This document shows, one piece after another, positions 23,032 through 29,635 of a stretch of DNA of 29,635 nucleotides. Under the pieces are notes generated by a model. That model saw only the letters and a program-made list of their open reading frames with translations, ran no database searches and was not told the origin of the DNA. Position numbers and translations under genes: made by a program. Where the stretch lies: positions 1 to 29,635 of the forward strand of contig JAEZJW010000076.1 of the NCBI GenBank assembly GCA_023415595.1, read 5' to 3'. Origin of the DNA: Bacillota bacterium. GTDB taxonomy: Bacteria > Bacillota > Clostridia > Lachnospirales > Lachnospiraceae. Every line of letters starts with the position of its first letter. The first letter of the stretch is position 1.

Positions 23032-23070
23032 GGAGAGAGGAATGTACTTTACATTTTTCTCTCCTTTTTT
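23032..23070 (+). terminator. Terminator of the aldo/keto reductase gene
   Basis: GGAGAGA pairs with TCTCTCC, and an inner TGTA/TACA extends the hairpin (23032-23064), followed by six T residues. Confidence 0.9.
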
Positions 23071-23131
23071 ATGCAGAACTGATTATGTCATTTCTTACAA
23101 AATACTAAGGCCAAACACCGATAAAATCTAC

Positions 23132-23159
23132 TTGCAAATTGGACAATATAAGATACAAT
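23132..23159 (+). promoter_or_regulatory. Probable promoter of the ABC-F gene
   Basis: TTGCAA (23132-23137), 16 bp, TACAAT (23154-23159), giving a leader of about 65 nt. The leader carries no obvious hairpin or upstream peptide of the kind used by antibiotic-inducible ABC-F genes. Confidence 0.55.
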
Positions 23160-23228
23160 AGAAATGATGACTTTTAATAAGAAGATTTAGATTTGGTCGA
23201 AAAGTAAGGACTATACAGGAGGATTACA

Positions 23229-24875
23229 ATGATACAGGCTAGTAACATTACACTAAGATTAGGAAAGCGTGCACTGTTCGAGGACGTGAATATCAAGTTC
23301 ACGGAGGGCAACTGCTATGGCATTATCGGTGCTAACGGTGCCGGCAAGTCCACTTTTCTTAAAATATTAAGCGGGCAGCTGGAGCCCTCCAAGGGTGATA
23401 TCATCATCACCCCGGGACAGAGACTCTCCTTCCTGCAGCAGGACCACTTCAAATATGATGCCTATGAGGTACTGAATACCGTTATCATGGGTAATAAGCG
23501 CCTTTATGAAATTATGAAGGAAAAGGATGAGATCTATGCGAAGGAGGATTTCACCGAGGAGGATGGAATTAAGGCAAGTGAACTGGAGGGAGAATTTGCT
23601 TCCATGGACGGCTGGGAAGCCGAAGCCAATGCTGCATCCCTCTTAAACGGTCTTGGAATTGAGACCGACCTGCATTACAAGAAAATGAGCGAACTGAACG
23701 GCAGTGAGAAGGTTAAGGTTCTGCTTGCCCAGGCACTGTTCGGTAATCCGGACATCCTTCTGCTCGACGAGCCGACCAACCATCTGGACCTCGAAGCGAT
23801 CCGCTGGCTGGAGGAATTCCTGATTAACTTCGAGAATACCGTAATCGTGGTATCCCATGACCGTTATTTCCTGAATAAGGTATGTACCCATATCGCAGAT
23901 ATCGATTATGCGAAGATCCAGCTCTATGCCGGCAACTATGATTTCTGGTATGAATCCAGCCAGCTCATGGTAAGGCAGATGAAGGAAGCGAACAAGAAGA
24001 AGGAAGAGAAAATCAAGGAGCTGCAGGAATTTATCCAGCGCTTCTCCGCTAATGCTTCCAAATCCAAGCAGGCGACCTCCCGTAAGAAAGCTCTGGAGAA
24101 AATCGAGCTGGATGACATCAGACCTTCCAGCAGAAAATATCCTTATATCGACTTCAGACCCAGCCGTGAGATCGGAAATGAGGTCCTTACTGTTGAGAAT
24201 CTCTGCAAGACCATTGATGGTGTTAAGGTTCTGGACAATATCAGTTTTATGGTAGGCCATGATGACAAGATTGCCTTTGTAGGCCCGAATACCGCTGCCA
24301 CCACTACGTTATTCAAGATCCTGTCTGGTGAGCTGGAGCCGGATTCCGGTAATTATAAGTGGGGTATTACCACGAATGTTTCCTATTTCCCGAAGGACAA
24401 TACGAAGCTGTTCGAGGGTGAAGAGACCATCGTAGATTTCCTGATGCCCTTCTCCCCTGAGAAGGATGTCACCTATGTCCGCGGCTTCATGGGCAGAATG
24501 CTGTTCGCCGGCGAGGAAGGCTCCAAGAAGGTTAAGGTACTCTCCGGAGGTGAACGCGTCAGAGTCATGCTCTCCAAGATGATGATCGCGGGTGCTAACG
24601 TGCTGATCCTAGACGAGCCGACCAACCACCTGGATATGGAATCGATCACCTCCCTGAATAACGGCCTGATCAAATTCCCGGGTGTAGCGTTATTTACCTC
24701 ACCCGACCATCAGTTTATCCAGACCACGGCAAACCGTATTATGGAGCTTACGCCGAACGGCCTGATCGATAAGATCACTACCTACGATGAATATCTGGAT
24801 AGCGATGAGATGGCCCGTAAGAGACAGGTAATGCAGTTTAACAACGAGGAAGAAGACGAAGAGCTTGCCGAATAG
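23229..24875 (+). CDS. ABC-F family ATPase (YbiT-like), second ATP site degenerate
   Basis: A 548-residue soluble protein with two ABC domains joined by a charged linker (about 245-300), the layout of ABC-F translation factors that act on the ribosome. Domain 1 has Walker A GANGAGKST (34-42), Walker B ILLLDEP (176-182) and switch SHDR (209-212), but its signature reads LNGSE (156-160) instead of LSGGE or LTGGE. Domain 2 has signature LSGGE (438-442) and LILDEP, but its Walker A is GPNTAATTT (352-360), with Thr at the lysine position, and the switch is SPDH (491-494), with Pro in place of His. The closest family by overall sequence seems to be YbiT, which already has a divergent second P-loop. 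It starts behind a good GGAGGATT site; antibiotic resistance is not implied. Confidence 0.93.
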   Translation: MIQASNITLRLGKRALFEDVNIKFTEGNCYGIIGANGAGKSTFLKILSGQLEPSKGDIIITPGQRLSFLQQDHFKYDAYEVLNTVIMGNKRLYEIMKEKDEIYAKEDFTEEDGIKASELEGEFASMDGWEAEANAASLLNGLGIETDLHYKKMSELNGSEKVKVLLAQALFGNPDILLLDEPTNHLDLEAIRWLEEFLINFENTVIVVSHDRYFLNKVCTHIADIDYAKIQLYAGNYDFWYESSQLMVRQMKEANKKKEEKIKELQEFIQRFSANASKSKQATSRKKALEKIELDDIRPSSRKYPYIDFRPSREIGNEVLTVENLCKTIDGVKVLDNISFMVGHDDKIAFVGPNTAATTTLFKILSGELEPDSGNYKWGITTNVSYFPKDNTKLFEGEETIVDFLMPFSPEKDVTYVRGFMGRMLFAGEEGSKKVKVLSGGERVRVMLSKMMIAGANVLILDEPTNHLDMESITSLNNGLIKFPGVALFTSPDHQFIQTTANRIMELTPNGLIDKITTYDEYLDSDEMARKRQVMQFNNEEEDEELAE

Positions 24876-24909
24876 CTTTCTAGCCCTGCATGGAATCAGG
24901 AGGCAGTGT

Positions 24910-25662
24910 ATGGATCAAGTGAAAATAATATTGTATAGGAATCTTTCCGCATTGATTTTTCTCGCAATCTATCTGGTGATGGCGGTTCTCTTTCTCTTAG
25001 TGGAGGGCTTCCAGGCGGAAAGTCAGATGAATCTGGTCATCGTCCTATTTCCCTGCATATTGTTAGGCATTCTTTTGGACTTTATCGTCAGCCGTAATAC
25101 CTTACTGAATAACGGGCAGAAATTGTTCACAAAACTTCTCCCTTCAGGGATCTTTATCCTATACATTATAATGATACTTTTCCGGGCTGCAGACCGCTCT
25201 CTTCCTGATTACTATAATTACTTCTACTACCTGTTTATCTCCGGCCCCTTTATGATTGTCAGCTATCAGAAGCAAGGGCATAGAAACAGGATGATTTTCT
25301 CCCTGATCGGTACTGTTATTGTATTTGCTTTCTACCTGTATCTGACGACGAAAACAGAAAATCTGGACAAGGGAAGTGGTTTGTTCCTCTTCATGATAGC
25401 TTATTTTATGATGTTCTACTCAGCATCCATGATTCGTAAGCTGCCTTACCTTCCCGTCCTGCTCGGTCTGATCAATACCGCAGTTTTATGGTATCTCTAT
25501 CAGAATCCCGTATCACTGGATGGACTTCCCCATAACTGGGATTATGATTATCTGCTGTATTTTGAGTATATAATGTTGGGTACCTTCGCAGTTTGTATCC
25601 TGATGAGAGTGCTGGAGGATTTCCTAAATAAGCCGGATACACACAAGGTGACCCAACGTTAA
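24910..25662 (+). CDS. Polytopic membrane protein, unknown function
   Basis: A 250-residue protein with about eight hydrophobic segments, for example LSALIFLAIYLVMAVLFLLV near residues 13-32, and no recognised motif. The frame is open from 24865, but the CAGGAGGC at 24898-24905 fits the ATG at 24910. It follows the ABC-F gene after 34 nt with no terminator between, so both are probably one transcript; ABC-F proteins have no membrane partner, so a joint function is not implied. A terminator follows. Confidence 0.75.
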   Translation: MDQVKIILYRNLSALIFLAIYLVMAVLFLLVEGFQAESQMNLVIVLFPCILLGILLDFIVSRNTLLNNGQKLFTKLLPSGIFILYIIMILFRAADRSLPDYYNYFYYLFISGPFMIVSYQKQGHRNRMIFSLIGTVIVFAFYLYLTTKTENLDKGSGLFLFMIAYFMMFYSASMIRKLPYLPVLLGLINTAVLWYLYQNPVSLDGLPHNWDYDYLLYFEYIMLGTFAVCILMRVLEDFLNKPDTHKVTQR

Positions 25663-25711
25663 AAGCTTTATCTATTCATCTATAACAATGTCAGGAAATG
25701 CTAACTATAAT

Positions 25712-25762
25712 CGAGCTTTAGTCATCCGGTGGAAACCTCCGATACTAAAGCTCGTTTAGTTT
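25712..25762 (+). terminator. Terminator after the membrane-protein gene
   Basis: CGAGCTTTAGT pairs with ACTAAAGCTCG (11 bp; 25712-25754), with a partly paired inner part CCGGTGG-AAA-CCTCCG, followed by TTTAGTTT. On the minus strand there is no comparable T run. Confidence 0.85.
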
Positions 25763-25835
25763 ATATCAAAAAAACGTACTTGTTATAGGTTTATCCCATT
25801 ACATTTTTGAAGTCACTTTGCCGTCCACTTCGAAT

Positions 25836-26702
25836 ATGATGTTAATGAAAAACCGAACAGAGGTAAGAGACAGCGTGGCGACTCAGAAAAACTCCACGAT
25901 TGCATTGAAGCATTCCGATTATGTACCTGTTATTAAGGATGGAGCCGTATCCTATGGTGGCAGCCAGATGTGGTTTCCTGATCACCGGTGGTTCAGCAGG
26001 GATTATATCTTACACAATTATGGCTGTGGGACGATTGCTACTGCCGATCTGTTTCTTTATCTGGCAATTCATCAGGATGCCTACCGGAATCCGATCACGG
26101 AAGCCGTTCTTCAGGGAACCGATTCTGCGGGTTATACAGAATACATGGATTACGTAAGAAAGATAGACGGTTATTATACCAAGACAAAACGATGGCTGGC
26201 TGTTCTGGGACCGAAAGCGGCCAATGCGGTCAATGACTATTCCAGAATGTTCGGCCTTCGGCTGAGGGCAAAATGGAGATGGTCCCTGACCTACTATGAT
26301 ATGCTGGAAGTAATTGAGAGTATGCTGTCCCACGATATTCCTGTCATCTTATCGATTGGTCCGAACACACCGAATTTATGGGGGAAGAAGGGTATTCCTT
26401 TTTATAAACAGTATATGGAGGAAGTTGCAGAAGCCTCTCCTGTAATAACTGATGAGGAGAGGGAGCTTATCCCGTCAAAGACTGAGTCCATGCTGCATTA
26501 TAAACCTGTACAGAAGGATATTAACGGCCACTTCGTGACAGTAACGGGAATAATTAAAGACTCCGCGGCAGCGAAGATCATGCTCCGGATCTCCTCCTGG
26601 GGTAAGGAATATTTTATAAATTATGAGGAGTACCGTGATTATATCGGTGATCGAAGCGGAACCTATACCAGCAGCATCATAGATATCATGAAGAAGGGTT
26701 AA
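25836..26702 (+). CDS. C39/papain-fold-like protein, unknown function
   Basis: A 288-residue protein from the first ATG. The segment LHNYGCGTIATADL (C64) looks like the catalytic Cys region of C39-like peptidases, INGHFVTVTGI (H232) like the His region, and SSWG (254-256) like the strand after it. So a cysteine-peptidase fold is probable; peptidase activity and substrate are not established. No signal peptide is seen. The start is doubtful: no Shine-Dalgarno precedes the ATGs at 25836, 25839 or 25845, a TTG lies at 25818, and a GTG at 25875 follows AGAGGTAAGAG. The frame is closed by a stop at 25746. A terminator follows the gene after 9 nt. Confidence 0.7.
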   Translation: MMLMKNRTEVRDSVATQKNSTIALKHSDYVPVIKDGAVSYGGSQMWFPDHRWFSRDYILHNYGCGTIATADLFLYLAIHQDAYRNPITEAVLQGTDSAGYTEYMDYVRKIDGYYTKTKRWLAVLGPKAANAVNDYSRMFGLRLRAKWRWSLTYYDMLEVIESMLSHDIPVILSIGPNTPNLWGKKGIPFYKQYMEEVAEASPVITDEERELIPSKTESMLHYKPVQKDINGHFVTVTGIIKDSAAAKIMLRISSWGKEYFINYEEYRDYIGDRSGTYTSSIIDIMKKG

Positions 26703-26711
26703 AATACAAGA

Positions 26712-26746
26712 AACCGGAAGAAAGTATGCATCTTCCGGTTATTTTT
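26712..26746. terminator. Terminator between convergent units
   Basis: AACCGGAAGA pairs with TCTTCCGGTT (10 bp, 9-nt loop; 26712-26740), followed by ATTTTT on the plus strand. On the minus strand TTTCTTGTATTTT follows, so it may also end the acc operon, whose last gene stops at 26777. Confidence 0.88.
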
Positions 26747-26776
26747 GACTTAATCTGTTTATTTTCTTAAATTTTG

Positions 26777-27562
26777 CTACATCCTTCTGAATTTCTGGTA
26801 TCTTTGTTCCAGTAGTTCCGGTAATGGCAGCTCCTTCAGCTTCTTCAGATCCTCTTCTATCACAGCTTTTACATTCTTCATCATCAGATCGAAATCATTA
26901 TGTGCGCCACCCTGCGGTTCTGGAATAATTCCGTCAATAATACCGAATTCGTGCAGATCCTGAGCGGTCAGCTTCATATCCTTCGCTGCCTGCTCTGCTT
27001 TCGAGGAATCCTTATACAGGATGCTGGCAAAGCCCTCCGGTGAAAGGATTGAATATACCGCATGCTCCAGCATATAGACCTTATCCGCAACACCAAGCGC
27101 CAACGCTCCGCCGCTGCCCCCTTCTGAGATAACGATGGAGATGACCGGTGTCTTAAGCATTGCCATCTCTGCCAGATTCGTTGCAATCGCTTCTCCCTGA
27201 CCCCGTTCCTCGGCTCCGAGTCCGCAGAAGGCTCCCGGGGTATCAATAAAGCAAATGACCGGGCGGTGGAACTTCTCTGCCTGACGCATCAATCGGAGTG
27301 CCTTACGATAACCCTCCGGATGTGGCATTGAGAAATTTCTTGTGATATTTTCCTTTGTGTTCCTACCCTTCTGCTGGGCAATCACTGTCACCGGTGTGTC
27401 TCCTAAGAAGGCGATGCCTCCGACGATTGCTCTGTCCTCGCTGTAAAGTCTGTCACCATGCAGTTCAAGAAAGCCTTCAAATATCCGCTCTATATAATCA
27501 AGTCCGGTCGGTCTGATCGGCATCCGGGCTAGTTTAACTTTTTCCCACGGTGTTATGTCCAT
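26777..27562 (-). CDS. accA: Acetyl-CoA carboxylase carboxyltransferase subunit alpha AccA
   Basis: With AccD it transfers the carboxyl group from biotin to acetyl-CoA, giving malonyl-CoA, the first step of fatty acid synthesis. The 261 residues contain the alpha-subunit core: RPTGLDYIERIF, ELHGDRLYSEDRAIVGGIA, NFSMPHPEGYRKALRLM, FIDTPGAFCGLGAEERGQGEAIA, SEGGSGGALALGVADKV and LSPEGFASILYKD. It is shorter than the about 319 residues of E. coli AccA because it lacks much of the N-terminal helical part, which is usual for clostridia. The ATG follows GGGAGGAGGG, 13 nt after accD. Last gene of the operon. Confidence 0.96.
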   Translation of the reverse strand: MDITPWEKVKLARMPIRPTGLDYIERIFEGFLELHGDRLYSEDRAIVGGIAFLGDTPVTVIAQQKGRNTKENITRNFSMPHPEGYRKALRLMRQAEKFHRPVICFIDTPGAFCGLGAEERGQGEAIATNLAEMAMLKTPVISIVISEGGSGGALALGVADKVYMLEHAVYSILSPEGFASILYKDSSKAEQAAKDMKLTAQDLHEFGIIDGIIPEPQGGAHNDFDLMMKNVKAVIEEDLKKLKELPLPELLEQRYQKFRRM

Positions 27563-27575
27563 GATGCCCTCCTCC

Positions 27576-28517
27576 CTATGAGTTGCTCATTCGGTTTTCT
27601 GTAGGTTCTGTTGTAAGGCTGGTTCCGGCCGCTTGAGGCTCATCTCTATGATGCAGCTTCAGCAGGGAACCAAGGGTACTCTTTAGCTGGTCTCTGGTCA
27701 CAATCCTATCCACAAAGCCATGCTCCAGAAGAAATTCAGCTCTTTGGAAGCCCTCCGGCAGCTTCTGTCCGATGGTCTGCTCGATTACTCTTGGGCCGGC
27801 AAAACCAATTAAAGCTCCGGGCTCAGCCAATATAACATCTCCAAGCATAGCAAAGCTGGCGGTAACACCGCCCGTCGTCGGATCGGTAAGTACAGTAATA
27901 TAGAGAAGTCCTGCTTCACTGTGCTTCGCAACAGCCGCACTGACCTTGGCCATCTGCATCAGGGAGAATATCCCCTCCTGCATTCTGGCTCCTCCGGAAG
28001 CGGTAAATATGATGACCGGAAGCTGTTCCTTCGTCGCCCGTTCAAACAGCCTCGCCAGTTTCTCCCCAATGGCAGTTCCCATGCTTCCCATGAAAAAAGC
28101 AGCATCCATAACCCCAAGGCACACCGGCATACCGTTTATTTTACCCTTACCGGTGACAAGTCCGTCCACGAGTCCCGTCTGGGTCTGTGTCTTTACTAAT
28201 TTATCACCATATCCGGGAAAATTAAGCGGATCCCTGGTAGAAACCTGAGGATCAAATTCCTGCAGCTCTTCCTCATCTAAAATCATGGCGAGCCGCTCAT
28301 TTGCAGATACCTTAAAATAATAACCGCAATCATCACACATCTTAAAGTTCTGGATCAGAAGCTTCGTATAGATGACCTTACCGCACTGCGGGCATTTCGT
28401 CATGATACCCTGCGGAACATTCGGTTTCTCTGCACTTGGTTTATCTATATCCTGAGGTCTGGCCCGATAGATTTTTGATGTAGCATATTGCTTAGACTTA
28501 AACGGATTTTTGTTCAT
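27576..28517 (-). CDS. accD: Acetyl-CoA carboxylase carboxyltransferase subunit beta AccD
   Basis: The zinc-binding partner of AccA. The 313 residues carry a four-cysteine zinc ribbon (C42, C45, C61, C64: KCPQCG and MCDDCG) followed by the carboxyltransferase core DPLNFPGYGDKL, FTASGGARMQEGI, TDPTTGGVTASFAMLGD and GPRVIEQTIGQKLPEGFQ. The start codon overlaps the TAA of accC by one base, so translation is coupled. The N-terminal 40 residues and the C-terminal tail are variable and look unstructured. Confidence 0.97.
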   Translation of the reverse strand: MNKNPFKSKQYATSKIYRARPQDIDKPSAEKPNVPQGIMTKCPQCGKVIYTKLLIQNFKMCDDCGYYFKVSANERLAMILDEEELQEFDPQVSTRDPLNFPGYGDKLVKTQTQTGLVDGLVTGKGKINGMPVCLGVMDAAFFMGSMGTAIGEKLARLFERATKEQLPVIIFTASGGARMQEGIFSLMQMAKVSAAVAKHSEAGLLYITVLTDPTTGGVTASFAMLGDVILAEPGALIGFAGPRVIEQTIGQKLPEGFQRAEFLLEHGFVDRIVTRDQLKSTLGSLLKLHHRDEPQAAGTSLTTEPTENRMSNS

Positions 28518-29635
28518 TATGCCTCATGCCCTCTGTTTAATGAATTGGCAGGCTCATTCATAATCGTCTGAATTAAGCCGGTATCATAGGTTCCGGATAT
28601 GATCTCCTTCCGTTCCAGGAGCTCATATTGGAAATCAATATTCGTTTCTATTCCGTCAATCACGAACTCAGATAAGGCGCGTTTCATCCTCTGAATCGCT
28701 TCGTTCCTGTCCTTACCATAAGCAATTACCTTCGCAAGCATGGAATCATAACAGGAGGGTACCTTATAGCCCGGATACAGGGCACTGTCCACACGGACAC
28801 CAAAGCCGCCCGGGAATAAGACACTCTCAACGAGGCCGGGGCAGGGCATAAAGCCCTTCTTCGGGTCTTCTGCGTTTACACGGCATTCAATCGCATGCCC
28901 ACGGAACTCGATTTCCTTCTGAGTATAGGGAAGTTTCTGTCCATCCGCAATTCGGATCTGCTCCTTAATCATATCAATTCCGGTTACCATCTCTGTTACA
29001 GGATGCTCAACCTGAATTCTGGTATTCATCTCCATGAAGTAATAGTTACCCTGCTTATCAAGCAGGAATTCAATTGTTCCCGCATTGACATAGCCTGTAG
29101 CTTTCGCTGCCCTCACGGCTGCGCTGCCCATCTCCTCACGGAGCTCCTTTGACATCACCGCTGACGGAGATTCCTCAATCATCTTCTGGTTTCTTCTCTG
29201 GACAGAACAGTCACGCTCACCTAAATGTAACACATTTCCATGTTGGTCCGCAAGTATCTGGAACTCAATATGCTTCGGATTCACGATTAATTTTTCTAAA
29301 TAGACTTTATCATCACCAAAAGCCGCTTTTGCTTCGTTCTTAGCGGAGATAAATAAGTTCTCCAGGTCTTCTGCGCGGTGTACCGCTCTCATTCCCTTAC
29401 CGCCGCCTCCGGCAGAGGCCTTGATCATCACGGGATACCCGATCTTCTCAGCTAAGGCAAGGGCCTCCTGGACACTCTCTAACTCTCCCTCGGAGCCGGG
29501 CACAACAGAAACACCGGCCTTCATCATCGTTTCTCTGGCCTTTGATTTATTACCAAGCAAATCTATGGTATCTGCCTTTGGACCGATGAAAGTAATATTA
29601 CAATCCTCACACATTCTGGCAAAGGAGCTGTTCTG
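28517..29635 (-). CDS. accC: Biotin carboxylase AccC (5' end cut by window edge)
   Basis: ATP-grasp enzyme that carboxylates biotin on AccB. 372 residues are visible; roughly the first 75-80, including the start, lie to the right of the window. The frame is open through the edge (QNSSFARMCEDC ... ITFIGP), so the internal ATG at 29614 is not the start. The glycine-rich ATP loop is KASAGGGGKGMRAV, and the catalytic segment is MNTRIQVEHPVTEMVTG; GHAIECRVNAEDP and YDSMLAKVIAYG follow, as in all AccC proteins. It is the first visible gene of accC-accD-accA; in clostridia accB and fab genes usually precede it. Confidence 0.96.
   Translation of the reverse strand, partial: QNSSFARMCEDCNITFIGPKADTIDLLGNKSKARETMMKAGVSVVPGSEGELESVQEALALAEKIGYPVMIKASAGGGGKGMRAVHRAEDLENLFISAKNEAKAAFGDDKVYLEKLIVNPKHIEFQILADQHGNVLHLGERDCSVQRRNQKMIEESPSAVMSKELREEMGSAAVRAAKATGYVNAGTIEFLLDKQGNYYFMEMNTRIQVEHPVTEMVTGIDMIKEQIRIADGQKLPYTQKEIEFRGHAIECRVNAEDPKKGFMPCPGLVESVLFPGGFGVRVDSALYPGYKVPSCYDSMLAKVIAYGKDRNEAIQRMKRALSEFVIDGIETNIDFQYELLERKEIISGTYDTGLIQTIMNEPANSLNRGHEA

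Overview
The window looks like chromosomal DNA of an anaerobic, nitrogen-fixing Firmicute, most likely a clostridium of the Lachnospiraceae type. The evidence is the clostridial form of NifD (with its extra internal segment), the nifH-nifI1-nifI2-nifD gene order, CIRCE/HrcA control of htpG, an FMN riboswitch on a ribD-ribE-ribBA-ribH operon, an accC-accD-accA operon, strong AGGAGG ribosome sites, moderately AT-rich codon use and several families typical of Lachnospiraceae (DegV, DUF3795, DUF6320, TraX-like). No phage, IS element or CRISPR array was seen. The genus assignment is an inference.

Left part (1-5,865, all minus strand): modA-modB-modC (molybdate import) is followed directly by nifH-nifI1-nifI2-nifD (molybdenum nitrogenase; nifD runs off the left edge). 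Both units have a leader of about 200 nt that carries a good promoter, two short hairpins with hexanucleotide loops having A at position 1 and G at position 4, and an intrinsic terminator whose 5' arm overlaps the second hairpin. This is the architecture of targets of ANTAR-domain antiterminators, so nitrogenase and its molybdenum supply appear to share one RNA switch. modA has an in-frame TAA just after its lipoprotein signal peptide.

Middle (5,866-14,336): a small membrane protein, a polysaccharide-deacetylase family enzyme, a GNAT acetyltransferase and tRNA-Pro(CGG). Next is the riboflavin operon: consensus promoter, FMN riboswitch, two tandem terminators, ribD, ribE, ribBA, ribH and an overlapping HAD phosphatase that may supply the dephosphorylation step of the pathway. 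A cysteine-rich DUF3795-like protein and a DegV protein follow on the minus strand.

14,500-21,900: htpG (Hsp90) with its own promoter, a CIRCE operator and an unusual acidic, Cys/His-rich insertion; an uncharacterised gene upstream of it; a 58-codon gene with a strong ribosome site; then a four-gene minus-strand operon (alpha/beta hydrolase, acyl/acetyltransferase-like protein, zinc-ribbon membrane protein, TraX-like membrane protein).

Right part (21,900-29,635): an aldo/keto reductase with two ferredoxin-type cysteine clusters, an ABC-F ATPase whose second nucleotide site has lost key residues, a polytopic membrane protein, a protein with features of the C39/papain fold, and the 3' part of a fatty-acid operon (accC partial, accD, accA). 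Most transcription units end in clear hairpin-plus-T terminators.
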